A stretch of DNA of 43,302 nucleotides, from positions 1-43,302 of IMG/VR virus record IMGVR_UViG_3300003690_003728; one strand, 5' to 3'. The notes beneath the pieces are model-generated. The model ran no database searches and was not told the DNA's origin. It saw only the letters and a list, made by a program, of their open reading frames with translations. The position numbers and the translations under genes are program-made. Shown piece after piece: positions 22,197-31,339 of this stretch. The number at the start of each line of letters is the position of its first letter. Within the stretch, counting starts at the first letter, position 1. Origin of the DNA: a virus.

Positions 22197-23237
22197 ATGG
22201 ACTTATTTGAACTCCGCACGATGCTTGCGGCGGTGGAACGTATGCCGCGGCCGCGTCGTTTTCTAACGACGACCTTCTTTGGTGCTGCGCCCATCATGGC
22301 GACCACCGAGCATATCGACATCGATATCATGAAAGGCAATCGCCGTATGGCGCCGTTCGTTCGCCCCAACCGTCCCGGTACCGTGGTCGATCGCAAAGGC
22401 TTTGTAATGCGTAGCTATAAGCCTGCTTACGTAAAGCCCAAGTTGGAGACCACTGCAGGTGAGTTACTGGTTCGTCAGGCAGGTGAGCATATCTATTCTG
22501 CGCGCACCCCGCTGGATCGTGCAGGTGATCAGCTTGGTCGTGATATGCAGGATTTGGATGATCGCATTAGCCGCCGTGAAGAGTGGATGATTGCCCGAGC
22601 ACTCACTACTGGGCAGGTGCCGATCATTGGTGAAGGTGTCAATGACCTTATCGATTACCAGATGGATGCTGACAACCTAGTGACCGAAGCCACGCTTTGG
22701 ACTGCCGCCGGGTCTGATCCCATTGCTGATTTGCGTAAGTACAAGCGTCGTGCAACCAAAAAGAGTGGGCGCACTGCCAATGCTTGCGTGATGAGCGCAG
22801 AAGCAGCGGATGCTTTCCTGGATAACGAAGCTGTCATTAAGAAGCTTAATACCCGCCGTGTGGATCTGGGGATGATCAAACCTGAGCAGCTGCCGGATGG
22901 CGTTTCCTACTTGGGTTACTTGAACGACCCTGGCCTGGATCTTTACCAGTACGAGGAGTGGTTCACGCCGGACGGTGAAGAGGATGACAGCGGCTTGGAA
23001 GATGAGCCAATGATTCCTGCCGGCGGCCTGATCGTTGGCCCCACCACCAGCCGAAACTCCATGCTTTACGGTGCAATCAAGGATGTTAAAGCCATCGAAG
23101 GTGGTCTGTTCGATGTCGATCGCTACCCCAAAAGCTGGCCCGATGAAGATGCCGGTGTGCGCTGGCTCTCCATGCAGTCAGCGCCGATCCCCGGCTTCCA
23201 CGAACCTGACGCTTTTGTCTTCGCCAAGGTCGTCTAA
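22197..23237 (+). CDS. Major capsid protein (lambda gpE family)
   Basis: A 346-aa protein of the capsid E family (HK97 fold). Signs are the start LFELRTMLAAVERM, FLTTTFFG, HIDIDIMKGNRRMAPFVRP, and the late motif RWLSMQSAPIPGFHEPDAF. It builds the icosahedral shell. GGGAG lies before the ATG at 22197. The stop is followed by a strong hairpin at 23239-23262. Confidence 0.94.
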   Translation: MDLFELRTMLAAVERMPRPRRFLTTTFFGAAPIMATTEHIDIDIMKGNRRMAPFVRPNRPGTVVDRKGFVMRSYKPAYVKPKLETTAGELLVRQAGEHIYSARTPLDRAGDQLGRDMQDLDDRISRREEWMIARALTTGQVPIIGEGVNDLIDYQMDADNLVTEATLWTAAGSDPIADLRKYKRRATKKSGRTANACVMSAEAADAFLDNEAVIKKLNTRRVDLGMIKPEQLPDGVSYLGYLNDPGLDLYQYEEWFTPDGEEDDSGLEDEPMIPAGGLIVGPTTSRNSMLYGAIKDVKAIEGGLFDVDRYPKSWPDEDAGVRWLSMQSAPIPGFHEPDAFVFAKVV

Positions 23238-23238
23238 C

Positions 23239-23262
23239 TCACCCCGCCTAATGGCGGGGTGA
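23239..23262 (+). terminator. Strong intercistronic hairpin after the capsid gene
   Basis: A perfect 10-bp stem TCACCCCGCC/GGCGGGGTGA with loop TAAT. The following bases (TTGGTTTC) are only partly T-rich, so it may protect the capsid mRNA end or reduce downstream transcription instead of stopping it fully. Confidence 0.6.
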
Positions 23263-23319
23263 TTGGTTTCTGGGCATTCGTTTTTGAAATAGCCGTTTTT
23301 AATATCAGTGGAGGTTGTC

Positions 23320-23616
23320 ATGGCAGCTAAACAATATGTGGTAGCGCGTGGGCAGATCGAAAAGGGCAAAGAAGTGCTCGCCAAGCTTGGTGAACTCTAC
23401 AAGCCGAAGGATGCCGCCGAAGAGAAACGCCTGGTGGATGCAGGCGTGATCGCTGAGCTGGGCGCCCCTGCAAAGGGTAAGGGCACCAGTAAAGCCAAGC
23501 GGTCAGCGATACCGCCTGAAACACCACCAGGTGGTACCGGTGGCGATGGCAATGGTGGTGACGGTCAGGGCACCGGTACTGGAGGTGACTCTGGCGGCGG
23601 TTCTGGTGGCGAGTAA
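23320..23616 (+). CDS. Gly-rich head protein in the gpFI-like position
   Basis: A 98-aa protein. The first half (AKQYVVARGQIEKGKEVLAKLGELYKP, then EEKRLVDAGVIAEL) is a small helical domain seen in phage proteins next to capsid genes. The second half is low-complexity: Lys/Pro and then almost only Gly, Thr, Asp and Ser. Lambda gpFI, which aids packaging, sits at the same place; relation is by position only. GGAGG is 5-8 bases before the ATG at 23320. TAATG overlap with the next gene. Confidence 0.6.
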   Translation: MAAKQYVVARGQIEKGKEVLAKLGELYKPKDAAEEKRLVDAGVIAELGAPAKGKGTSKAKRSAIPPETPPGGTGGDGNGGDGQGTGTGGDSGGGSGGE

Positions 23617-23915
23617 TGAGCGCATTTGATGATGAGATCCTAGCGGGCCTTATCGAAATGTACCGCGATGCGGGGAAGCTCGCTGCCTACCAAGGCAGCG
23701 AATCTTCATCCCCTGAGCTCTACGTGGTGCTAGATCGTGGTTATGAGGTGTACGACCAGGATCAAGTCGCCATGCACGTTACCACCATTTCAGTGCTAGT
23801 CGCGGACGTGGCCACCTCGCGGCAGGGCGATACTATCGCCGTGCCGGGGCGCACCTGGACTGTGCAGCAGATTCTGGAAGATGACGGCTTTGAACGGCGG
23901 TTGTGGGTGTCGTAG
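23616..23915 (+). CDS. Head-tail joining protein (gpFII-like)
   Basis: A 99-aa protein resembling gpFII and Phage_attach proteins: a short N-terminal helix (FDDEILAGLIEMY), then a compact beta domain with ELYVVLDRGYEVYDQD, ISVLVADV and RTWTVQQILEDDGFERRLWVS. It should join the head connector to the tail. The start overlaps the previous stop (TAATG). Position after the FI-like gene supports the call. Confidence 0.75.
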   Translation: MSAFDDEILAGLIEMYRDAGKLAAYQGSESSSPELYVVLDRGYEVYDQDQVAMHVTTISVLVADVATSRQGDTIAVPGRTWTVQQILEDDGFERRLWVS

Positions 23916-23936
23916 CGCTACTGCAAGGGAGGTGAC

Positions 23937-24539
23937 ATGCCTAATTACAAGTTCGACTTGCGTGGCCTGCAGCAGCTTAAAAAGCAGTATGAAGATGCGG
24001 ATGTAGAGCAGGCCTTAGCGTGGGCGCTTGATGGTAGCTCCGGCAAAGCCGCCACCTTGATTAGCCGTAATACCCGTAGTCGTTACACGGTGAGAGCAGC
24101 GGATATTAAAAAGCGCTTAAGCATACAACGTCACCGTCGTGATCCTAGGCGTGCGCTGCTTTACACAGGTCGCCGATTGCCGTTAGTGCAATTCAGCCCT
24201 CGGCAGAGGTGGGTATCAGTTAACCCAAACCGAACCGTTCAGTCTGGGCCCCGCAAGGGTTCCAAGATGCGCCGTCGCGGTGTGACGGTTCGGGTGAGAA
24301 AGGACAAGCCACGGCAACTGGTTCAAGGCGGTTGGCATGCCAAGGGGCACATCCTGCGGCGTAAAGACCGCGGCGATAATGATAGCCAACCGATCATGCG
24401 CTTTGGGCCCTCAATACCTGAGATGGTGGCCAACCCCTCAGTCATAGAGGCAGCCCAAGACCTGGTGCGTAAGGATTTGCCAGAGCAGTTCAGCAACCGG
24501 CTTGAATACATACTTAACCGCAAAGCGGGGCGCTTATGA
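23937..24539 (+). CDS. Minor tail protein Z
   Basis: A 200-aa protein of the lambda gpZ family: LRGLQQLKKQYEDADVEQALAWALDGSSGKAATLISR, a long Arg/Lys-rich middle and FSNRLEYILNRKAGRL at the end. gpZ acts in joining tails to heads and in DNA positioning. GGGAGG precedes the ATG. The stop overlaps the next start by 4 bp. Confidence 0.85.
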   Translation: MPNYKFDLRGLQQLKKQYEDADVEQALAWALDGSSGKAATLISRNTRSRYTVRAADIKKRLSIQRHRRDPRRALLYTGRRLPLVQFSPRQRWVSVNPNRTVQSGPRKGSKMRRRGVTVRVRKDKPRQLVQGGWHAKGHILRRKDRGDNDSQPIMRFGPSIPEMVANPSVIEAAQDLVRKDLPEQFSNRLEYILNRKAGRL

Positions 24540-24952
24540 ACGATCCTGACATTATCGATCAGCTACTTCAGCATGTTCGCGATCAGTGCCCTGCCTTGGT
24601 GACTGTTGATGAGGCTTGGTTTGCAGAGCCGATCGACCACTTTGATGTTCAAACCCCAGCCGCACTGATCTATCTGGCAGAGGATGGAGCTGAAAGCGGT
24701 ATTCGCAAGCTGCAGCCTGCCCAGAAAATAACGTTGAGTTACGGGATTTGGCTGGTGGGAGATCGTCAGTTCTTCAAGCCTCAGCGGCTAGCCATCAAGG
24801 ATGCATTACTAGGCTGGGTGCCTAGTGAGCAGTACAGCCCGATGGCATACGGCAAAGGCAAAACTGAGGATATTCGCGGCAGTTTAATCTGGTGGCGTGA
24901 ATTCTGGGAAGTGCAAACCACCCTGCGAGGCCCGCGAAGAAACAACCTTTAA
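24536..24952 (+). CDS. Tail terminator (gpU/gp37-like)
   Basis: A 138-aa protein in the tail-terminator position. It has an N-terminal helix (IIDQLLQHVRDQCPAL), a central strand region QKITLSYGIWLVGDR and a C-terminal YSPMAYGKGKTEDIRGSLIWWREFWEV. These ends resemble phage gp37/DUF1834-like tail completion proteins. It should cap the tail tube and attach it to the head. The exact family was not resolved. Confidence 0.7.
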   Translation: MNDPDIIDQLLQHVRDQCPALVTVDEAWFAEPIDHFDVQTPAALIYLAEDGAESGIRKLQPAQKITLSYGIWLVGDRQFFKPQRLAIKDALLGWVPSEQYSPMAYGKGKTEDIRGSLIWWREFWEVQTTLRGPRRNNL

Positions 24953-24972
24953 CCCCACAGCGAGGAAGCCCC

Positions 24973-25158
24973 ATGTCCACGAAAAAAGCGGGCGTATGGC
25001 GAATTAAGAATGGCAAAAAAACCTGCATTCAGGAGCCAACGAAACCGCCCAAACGGTTGAAGCCTGAAGCTGAGTTTCAAGAGAGCACGCCGCCTGCCGA
25101 TGTGCCTGCCGCTAAACCGCAGCCGCAAGAGGTAAACGAAGATGACCCCACTACTTGA
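24973..25158 (+). CDS. Small Lys/Pro-rich protein before the tail tube gene
   Basis: A 61-aa protein: a short strand region (GVWRIKNGKKTCIQ) and a long disordered tail rich in Lys, Pro and Glu. Small genes just before the tail tube gene are common in siphophages, but the function is unknown. Its last 17 bp overlap the tail tube start, which supports coupling. Confidence 0.5.
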   Translation: MSTKKAGVWRIKNGKKTCIQEPTKPPKRLKPEAEFQESTPPADVPAAKPQPQEVNEDDPTT

Positions 25159-26101
25159 ACGAAAGAAAGCCCTAGTGGTTTGCGTAGAAGATGAATATGC
25201 CGTCGCCAAACCCATGAATGACGGCGTGCTGCTGCTAGTGGTAGAGCTTGATCACACTGCCTATGGCGGGAACACCGCTACCCGGCAGCGCATGAAAGAA
25301 CATTTAGGCGGGGATGCTGAGGTTAACGTGGGGCCGATGGCATCGTTAGTGGTCACGCTTCCGTGGAGCGGTAGTGGTGCTCCTCCTGTCATTGGCACGG
25401 AAGTTACCGCCCCGGCGTTTACCGCGCTGTTGCGTGGCTGCCGCGTAGTCGTGGTTGAAGATTTGGATGAAGGCGAAGTGCGGCTAGAGCCTACCAGCGA
25501 TGGTGACGGCGATTCGCTCACCCTGTATTACAGGCACGATGGTCAGCAACAGCGTATTAAAGGCGCCCGAGGCAACGTAACAGGCACAGGGGAAACCGAA
25601 GGCATGCCAACGCTGCAGGTCACCTTGCAGGGTCAGTATGAGCGTATGCAGTTGGCCGAAGAATTAACGCTTGAGGTAGAAAACCAAGCCGATGAAGTCC
25701 CAGTCAACTACGCAAACTCCACGCTAACCATTTTGGGTCACGATGCGATTGGCGAAGCGTTCAGCTTCGATATGGGCAATACGGTCAGCCATAAAAACAA
25801 GATGGGCCTCAATGCTCATCGAGTCTCGAATCGTGATTCTAGTGGGCAAATGACGTTTCAGGCACCGCGCATTGATGAGTTCGATTTTTTCGAGCTGATT
25901 GAATCACACCAAGAGGTCACTGTGGGCCCGGTTGTTTTCCAGCATGGAACGCAGCCAGGCAATATCGTTGGTTTCCGCACAGTGAAGACGCAGCTCAGTG
26001 GCTTGGCGGATCAGGACGATGAAGGCGAAACCCAATATCAGGTAACGGCTAAGCACTTACCTGATGCCGGTGATGATGAATGGGTGATGTTTTTTAAGTA
26101 A
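25142..26101 (+). CDS. Major tail tube protein
   Basis: A 319-aa protein with the layout of siphophage tail tubes: an N-terminal part with LLERKKALVVCVEDEY, a beta-rich middle (GTEVTAPAFTALLRGCRV) and a second domain with LTLEVENQADEVPVNY and FDMGNTVSHKNKMG. It polymerises around the tape measure. It follows the terminator gene and precedes the chaperone pair, as expected. A strong hairpin follows its stop. Confidence 0.8.
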   Translation: MTPLLERKKALVVCVEDEYAVAKPMNDGVLLLVVELDHTAYGGNTATRQRMKEHLGGDAEVNVGPMASLVVTLPWSGSGAPPVIGTEVTAPAFTALLRGCRVVVVEDLDEGEVRLEPTSDGDGDSLTLYYRHDGQQQRIKGARGNVTGTGETEGMPTLQVTLQGQYERMQLAEELTLEVENQADEVPVNYANSTLTILGHDAIGEAFSFDMGNTVSHKNKMGLNAHRVSNRDSSGQMTFQAPRIDEFDFFELIESHQEVTVGPVVFQHGTQPGNIVGFRTVKTQLSGLADQDDEGETQYQVTAKHLPDAGDDEWVMFFK

Positions 26102-26118
26102 TCAGTAAACGAAACACC

Positions 26119-26155
26119 ACGACGACACGCCCGCCTGTGCGGGCGTCGTCGTTTC
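26119..26155 (+). terminator. Long GC-rich hairpin after the tail tube gene
   Basis: A 14-bp stem with a two-base bulge (26119-26134 with 26139-26152, loop CTGT), then TTTCTG. It likely lowers expression of the chaperone and later genes or protects the tube message. The T-tract is too short for a confident full terminator. Confidence 0.6.
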
Positions 26156-26183
26156 TGAATGACACATAATTTGAGGAACGGTT

Positions 26184-26525
26184 ATGGCTGGCTATGTAGT
26201 AGGCGTCCCATCAGTAGTAAAGCTCATAAAGGTAAAGCGACCAGGTCGTGAGCTGGAAGAATTCTCTGCTGAAATTCGCGTTCATGACATGGATGAGCAG
26301 GACGCCATCTATGAAAAGCAGATGAAAGGCGAGCTCTCTGACAACTCATTAGTGCGTGAAGATGTGCTGGGCATGTGGGGCTTTGAAGACGCCAAAGGGA
26401 ATGAGGTCGAGGCGGATGAAGCCTTAACCGAGAAAATCTTTAAAGACCCCTTTGCCCTGATGGCGTTGGTACGCGCATGGACGCAGGTACAGCAGGGCGT
26501 GCAAGAGGCCACCGAAAAAAACTAA
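26184..26525 (+). CDS. Tail assembly chaperone, short form (gpG-like)
   Basis: A 113-aa chaperone subunit that should coat the tape measure while the tail tube forms. It has a beta start (VVKLIKVKRPGRELEEFSAEIRV), an acidic middle and a C-terminal helix (FALMALVRAWTQVQQGVQEA). A -1 slippery site sits at its last codons, so the longer G-T product is also made. It lies between the tail tube and tape measure genes, as in lambda. Confidence 0.8.
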   Translation: MAGYVVGVPSVVKLIKVKRPGRELEEFSAEIRVHDMDEQDAIYEKQMKGELSDNSLVREDVLGMWGFEDAKGNEVEADEALTEKIFKDPFALMALVRAWTQVQQGVQEATEKN

Positions 26526-26878
26526 AAGACCTCGCCCGGCAATGGGCACGCGGGCGGGGTAAAGCCAGCAACACCAAAAACGAACTAGCCGACGATGCCG
26601 CCGCCTGGGGATTTAAACTGCCCAAGCGATACACCCAGCCGCAGTCTCAGCAAAGCACCGTCATTTGGCCGTGTAATGCTGAAGCGTTTGAAGTGTTTTG
26701 TGATTGCGGCGGGCAGTGGCGTTATCTAACGCAGTTCGGTGCAAAACCTCAGCCCAAGGGGATCGAGCGAACCGCCCTGGCCAGCAGCATGGAGATGCTT
26801 GGCGTGAAGGATCGCCGCGCCACGTTGCATAAAATTCAGGTCATGGAAGGGGCTGCGTTGGCGGTGATGCGGGGATGA
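26184..26878 (+). CDS. Tail assembly chaperone, frameshifted long form (G-T like, DUF1799 C-terminus)
   Basis: The -1 shift at AAAAAAC (26516-26522) joins the 113 codons of the short form to an open frame that ends at 26878, giving about 231 aa. The added part has KKLKDLARQWARG, WGFKLPKRY, then a DUF1799-like end (WPCNAEAFEVFCDCGGQWRY, then GIERTALASSMEMLGV). In lambda the T part links the chaperone to the tail tube subunit. The downstream frame has an ATG at 26477, but no ribosome site supports it. The shift itself is a prediction from sequence. Confidence 0.75.
26516..26522 (+). promoter_or_regulatory. -1 programmed frameshift slippery site
   Basis: The heptamer A AAA AAC sits in frame with zero-frame codons AAA AAC, directly before a TAA stop (26523-26525). 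After a -1 slip the ribosome reads CTA AAA GAC and continues to 26878. This is a classic -1 slippery form in the expected place between two tail chaperone parts. Confidence 0.85.
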
Positions 26879-26937
26879 TACTAGTCACTTTTAATTAAGT
26901 GCGCTAAGTTTACTCATTAAAAATAGGAGAGCTTAGC

Positions 26938-27306
26938 ATGCCTGTTGTCTGGTTGATTATTTTGGTGGTTTTTTTGGTAACGGTTAAGGGTTGTATTTCG
27001 GGGGATGATGAGGAGCCCGCTACAGCGAACCGTTATTTCGAGGTAAAAGCTTTAGTAGAGCAGTCGGTTGAGGATGCCTTAAAGGATTCTGATTCAGCAG
27101 AGTTTAGGGGCTTCTTTCCTGGAGAGTCTAATGGGAACGTAATGGGGTGCGGTGAGGTTAACGCTAAAAACTCCTTTGGTGGCTATACAGGATTTAAACG
27201 ATATGTAAGTGGCGGTGGTGACACTGTTGGCATAGAGGGTGAGACCAACGGTTTTGACGAAGCATGGGATGCTTTTTGTGAACCCTATGTGCATAGAAAG
27301 CCATAA
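26938..27306 (+). CDS. Membrane-anchored accessory protein, candidate lysogenic moron
   Basis: A 122-aa protein with an N-terminal hydrophobic segment (VVWLIILVVFLVTVKGC) that is a signal anchor, or possibly a weak lipobox ending at Cys19. The exported part has ALKDSDSAEFRGFF and MGCGEVNAKNSFGGYTGFKRYVS, a pattern found in exported bacterial proteins that I recall from several genera, function unknown. The gene is more AT-rich than its neighbours, has AGGAGAG upstream and its own terminator downstream. It interrupts the chaperone-tape measure pair. It may change the lysogen envelope or block other phages. Confidence 0.75.
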   Translation: MPVVWLIILVVFLVTVKGCISGDDEEPATANRYFEVKALVEQSVEDALKDSDSAEFRGFFPGESNGNVMGCGEVNAKNSFGGYTGFKRYVSGGGDTVGIEGETNGFDEAWDAFCEPYVHRKP

Positions 27307-27327
27307 ATTATTATATTAAACATTATC

Positions 27328-27351
27328 AGCCCGCACCTAGCGGGCTTTTTT
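27328..27351 (+). terminator. Intrinsic terminator of the membrane moron
   Basis: A 7-bp stem AGCCCGC/GCGGGCT (27328-27334 and 27340-27346) with loop ACCTA and then at least six T. It lies between the moron and the tape measure gene. An own terminator inside a late operon is typical for moron genes. Confidence 0.85.
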
Positions 27352-27376
27352 TATGCTCTAAATTCAGGTGGTTGCC

Positions 27377-30274
27377 ATGGCGCGTCGTTTTGTTACTGAA
27401 TTTGTTATCCAAGGTGATAGCTCCAGTGGTGTACGAGCGACGCGTGAACTGGAGCAGGCAAACGCCGATTTAACGCAAGAGATGCAGCGAGCTCAGCGTG
27501 AAAGCCAGCAGATGAGTGAAAGCTATGAAAGCGTGAGCGTTCATGCTGCTCGGCTTGCTGCGATTAGTACTACTACCACTGCTGCTATGGGTGCGATGGC
27601 ATTAAGCCAAACGAGGAACATTGCCAACCAAGCGGCGCTTGCTAATTCGTTAGGCGTTTCCGTGCAGGCTCTTCAGCAGTGGGATTTTGCTGCTCAGGGT
27701 GTCGGTTTAGCGTCTGGTCAGATTGGCGACATATTTAAAGACACTGCAGAGAAAGTAGGCGATTTTGTTAACACAGAGGGCGGCGAAGCTGCGGATCTGT
27801 TTGAACAATTAAGCCTAAACGTTAACGAACTTAGAGCAATGGGGCCTGATCGGCAGCTATTAGCAATCGCCCAAGCATTTGATGAGGTGGGTACACGCGG
27901 CCAGAAGATCGCTTTCATTGAAGGGCTGGGGAATGACGCAACGCGATTATTGCCCCTCTTAGAAAACAATTCTGCTTTGTTGAAAGAACAGCTCGCCATT
28001 GCCGATCGTCTGGGCGTCTCGCTTCCTCAGGAGGATATTGAAAGTATTCAGCGTGCCAACCAGGCGCTTATCGAACTAACAGCTGTTGGTACCGGTTTTG
28101 CAAATGAGGTGGCCACTCAGTGGGCACCCAGCCTTGTCACCCTTTCTGAGGAAACTCAAACGCTAGTCGAAAATTTTGGCGGCATGGGTGAAGTCGTCAG
28201 CTTTGTGTCTGACGGAGCTGTGTTACTAAGTGGGGTGCTCGCTGGCAGGTTGGTAGGGGCATTAGCAGCAGCAACGGCGGCAAGCATTGCCAAACTCAAC
28301 GCTGATCGAGCCGTGGCGTTGCAAGCGGGCGTTACAGCCGAGCGCGAAGCAGGCGCGGCTTTGGCTACTGCTCGCCGGTCTGAAGCTGAACGCGTTGCTG
28401 CTGTTAACAGTGCGACCATCGCGGCACAGCGAGCGCAGTCGGCAACCGTGGAAGCTGCTTCGCGCTTGCGTTCTATTCAGCTAACACAGCAGCAAATGGC
28501 GGCGGAGCGCGCTTTAGAAACTCAGCGTCTCCAAGCGCAAATCAGCGCTACTGGGCGTCAGCAATCTCTAACCAGGTTAGCGGAAATTCGCCGTGCTGAA
28601 ATGGCCCTCACCACCCAGTCTGCAGCAGCACAGCGGGCTTTAACCGCAGCTGAGGCACAGGGCGCAGCCAGTACGCGCATGTTGTCTGCAGCGAAAGTGG
28701 ATTTGTCGCGTGCGACAGCAGTTACCAGTTCTGCGGTAGCGGCCAATACATCCGCATTGGCGGCCAACACAGGCGCACAGAGAGCTATGACTGCGGCGAG
28801 CCGTGGCGCTGCGTCGGCATTAATGCTGGTCGGCGGGCCAGCAGGAGCGGCACTGTTGGCCGTAGGTTCACTGTTTTACTTCCGTGAAGAGCTTGGCCTG
28901 GTGCAGCCAGAGCTAACAGCATCGGCTGACCGGGTGGCCGAGCTGACGGGTCGTATTGATGACATGAGCCGTGCAGTGGTGCAGAACCGCATAGCTGAGC
29001 TGACCAGCGATCTAGAAAAGCTGAAAGCGTCGTTTATTGAAGTTACTGAAGTCGGCAGTGCTGCCGATAGTCAGCGTATTCGTGGCAGCGGTGTTCTAGG
29101 TGTTGCGCCTGGTGAAACTGGCCGGCAGGGTCGAGCAATTCAAAGTGCAGAGAATGGCATTGTAGCGGGCATACAAAGCCCGGAAACCCTGGCAGAAATT
29201 AGGGCTCACGAGAAAGCAATCGAAGAACTAGATGCTCGCTTTGAATCATTGGGTAGCACCGCTATCACCATCCCTCCGATTTTGCGGGAAAACGATGAAG
29301 CCACAAAAGCCGCCGCCAAGGCTGCCGAGGAAGCGGCGCGGAAATATGAGCGTTTCCAAAATAGTCTGCAAACCCTCCAAGACAAACTGTTCCCGCTAGA
29401 AGCTGCACAACGTCAATACCGTGAAGAACAGCAACTGATTGGCCTTGCCTTTGCGCGGGGAGAAATCGGCATAACGCGGTACCTGGAGTCAATGAATCGC
29501 CTGGAAGCCAGTACGCGCTCAGCGAAAGACGTGGGCGAGGCTTATGGCGTCAGTACTGAGCGAACAACACAGAAGGTCAACCAGGCTACTCAGGATCTAG
29601 GCTTTACCTTCGAGAGTGCGTTTGAAAATGCCATCCTCCAGGGGGAAGGGCTGCGCGGTGTGTTGAATGGCATCTTGGATGATATGGCGCGTATCGCTCT
29701 ACGGGAAACCGTGACGGCGCCATTGGGTGGTGCGCTTGCCAGCAGCATTGGCGGTCTATTTGGGGCCAGTACCATTGCTGCCGGTAGTGCAGGGGCTTAC
29801 GGGTCCGCGGGTTTTCTTGGTCAAGTGGGCTTTTCTGAAGGTGGCTACACCGGGCAGGGTACCAAGTTTGAACCAGCAGGTGTTGTTCACCGTGGCGAAT
29901 TTGTTGTGAAAAAGAGCGTGGTGGAACGCCCCGGCATGCGCACCCTTCTGGAAACTCTGAATGAGGGGCGTGGCTATGCCGAAGGTGGGTATGTCACGTT
30001 ACCCAAGCCAGCACCGCGACGTTACCAAGGCTATGCCGCTGGTGGTTATGTGGACGCCCCGCGCCCAATGCCTGAGCAAGCTAGCCGCCAAGCCAGCCGT
30101 GGCGACAATTACCGGTTGGAAGTGCATGCCCCTGTCACCGTTCAAGCCGCCCCCGGTATGAGCCAAGAGCAAGCCCAGCAGCAGGGGCAGGCGTTTAGCC
30201 GTGCCATTGAGAGCGGGGTTATTCGAGTGCTGCAGCGCGAAACCCGCCACGGCGGCATGCTGTACAAACGTTAG
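27377..30274 (+). CDS. Tail tape measure protein
   Basis: A 965-aa tail length ruler. The N-terminal part has coiled-coil and helical segments (about residues 20-60), followed by a region of Ala/Gln/Arg-rich helices (about 290-470) and a hydrophobic segment near [23 protein letters not shown]. The C-terminal part carries the lambda-type tape-measure end: [20 protein letters not shown], with GYAEGGYV repeats. At roughly 0.15 nm per residue the tail would be near 145 nm; this is an estimate. I chose the ATG at 27377, with AGGTGG upstream. Confidence 0.92.
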   Translation: MARRFVTEFVIQGDSSSGVRATRELEQANADLTQEMQRAQRESQQMSESYESVSVHAARLAAISTTTTAAMGAMALSQTRNIANQAALANSLGVSVQALQQWDFAAQGVGLASGQIGDIFKDTAEKVGDFVNTEGGEAADLFEQLSLNVNELRAMGPDRQLLAIAQAFDEVGTRGQKIAFIEGLGNDATRLLPLLENNSALLKEQLAIADRLGVSLPQEDIESIQRANQALIELTAVGTGFANEVATQWAPSLVTLSEETQTLVENFGGMGEVVSFVSDGAVLLSGVLAGRLVGALAAATAASIAKLNADRAVALQAGVTAEREAGAALATARRSEAERVAAVNSATIAAQRAQSATVEAASRLRSIQLTQQQMAAERALETQRLQAQISATGRQQSLTRLAEIRRAEMALTTQSAAAQRALTAAEAQGAASTRMLSAAKVDLSRATAVTSSAVAANTSALAANTGAQRAMTAASRGAASALMLVGGPAGAALLAVGSLFYFREELGLVQPELTASADRVAELTGRIDDMSRAVVQNRIAELTSDLEKLKASFIEVTEVGSAADSQRIRGSGVLGVAPGETGRQGRAIQSAENGIVAGIQSPETLAEIRAHEKAIEELDARFESLGSTAITIPPILRENDEATKAAAKAAEEAARKYERFQNSLQTLQDKLFPLEAAQRQYREEQQLIGLAFARGEIGITRYLESMNRLEASTRSAKDVGEAYGVSTERTTQKVNQATQDLGFTFESAFENAILQGEGLRGVLNGILDDMARIALRETVTAPLGGALASSIGGLFGASTIAAGSAGAYGSAGFLGQVGFSEGGYTGQGTKFEPAGVVHRGEFVVKKSVVERPGMRTLLETLNEGRGYAEGGYVTLPKPAPRRYQGYAAGGYVDAPRPMPEQASRQASRGDNYRLEVHAPVTVQAAPGMSQEQAQQQGQAFSRAIESGVIRVLQRETRHGGMLYKR

Positions 30275-30282
30275 GAGATCGC

Positions 30283-30633
30283 ATGGCCATTGCAACACTA
30301 CCGGATATTCCGCCCGACTTCGGCGCGGAGCCTATGCCCGTGGCGAACGTTGATGAAGTGCAGTTTGGCGATGGTTATAAGCAACGCGCCTTGGCGGGCG
30401 TTAATGCCCGCCGCACGGATTGGCGGCTGGCCTGGACAGAGCTATACCGTGACGAATACGACACACTTTATCCATTCCTTGTCGAGCGGCTGAAAACGAC
30501 CCCGTTTTGGTGGGTGCCCCCGTGGGAAACCGCCCCGCGTAAGTTTGTATGCGTTGAGCTTTCTGGCCCTCGGCCTACCTCAGCGCTTTACGCCACGATC
30601 AACGCAACTTTCGAAGAGGACTTCACGCCATGA
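30283..30633 (+). CDS. Minor tail protein M
   Basis: A 116-aa protein of the gpM family: PVANVDEVQFGDGYKQRALAG, RRTDWRLAWTELYRDEYDTL and FWWVPPWETAPRKFVCVEL. It forms part of the tail tip. AGGAG is present before the ATG. Its stop overlaps the L start by 4 bp. Confidence 0.9.
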   Translation: MAIATLPDIPPDFGAEPMPVANVDEVQFGDGYKQRALAGVNARRTDWRLAWTELYRDEYDTLYPFLVERLKTTPFWWVPPWETAPRKFVCVELSGPRPTSALYATINATFEEDFTP

Positions 30634-31331
30634 GCCAGTTGATTGCCCGTGAGTCCCAGCAGCTGCAGCAAGATGCCATCGTGACGCTATTTGAACTAGA
30701 CGCGACCCGCTTTGGTGAAGGGGTGCTGCGCTTCTGCCCAACACCGGTCGATGGTGGCCCGGCGATGTTTAACGGCTACCAGTACCAGCCATTACCGATT
30801 CAGGCCGATGGGTTCGAGTGGAGCGGGCAAGGTACGCTGCCCCGGCCCACGCTCAGCATTACCGCGATGCAACTAGCCTTTCTAAGCCTGGTGCTAAGCG
30901 CTGATGACCTAGTTGGCGCACCGTTCAAGCGGCTGCGCACTTACCGCAAGCACCTTGATGATGGCGACGATCCGGACGCTGAGGCGCTATTCCCAGTAGA
31001 TCATTACACCATCGAGCGCAAACAGGCGCAGAACCGCACCGCGATTACGTTTGAGCTATCGGTAGAGATGGATCAGCAAGGCCGCAAAATTCCTGCCCGG
31101 CAGGTGCTGCGGGATAGCTGCACGCACCGTTACCGCTGGTGGGATGGCACCCAGTACCGCTATGAGGGTGTGACGTGCCCCTACGCGGGCACTGGCGAAT
31201 GGGAGCCCAGCGGCAGCGCTGCAGATCCTGGCGATGATAAATGCGGTAAGCGGCTGAGTGATTGCCGCTTACGCTTTGGGCAAAACGGCGTACTGCCAAC
31301 CCGCGCCTTTCCTGGTGTTGGCCGAGTGTGA
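30630..31331 (+). CDS. Minor tail protein L
   Basis: A 233-aa tail-tip protein of the gpL family. The C-terminal part has four Cys in the pattern seen in lambda gpL: RDSCTHRYRWWDG, VTCPYAGTGEW, DKCGKRLSDCRLRFG. In lambda these bind an iron-sulfur cluster. The gene is coupled to M and should be followed by K, but a non-tail insertion of about 550 bp lies in between. Confidence 0.9.
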   Translation: MSQLIARESQQLQQDAIVTLFELDATRFGEGVLRFCPTPVDGGPAMFNGYQYQPLPIQADGFEWSGQGTLPRPTLSITAMQLAFLSLVLSADDLVGAPFKRLRTYRKHLDDGDDPDAEALFPVDHYTIERKQAQNRTAITFELSVEMDQQGRKIPARQVLRDSCTHRYRWWDGTQYRYEGVTCPYAGTGEWEPSGSAADPGDDKCGKRLSDCRLRFGQNGVLPTRAFPGVGRV

Positions 31332-31339
31332 GGTGATTT

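Noticed and set aside
26477-26878. Separate gene starting at the ATG at 26477
   Set aside because: No ribosome site; the frame is entered by the -1 shift at 26516-26522, as usual for tail chaperones.
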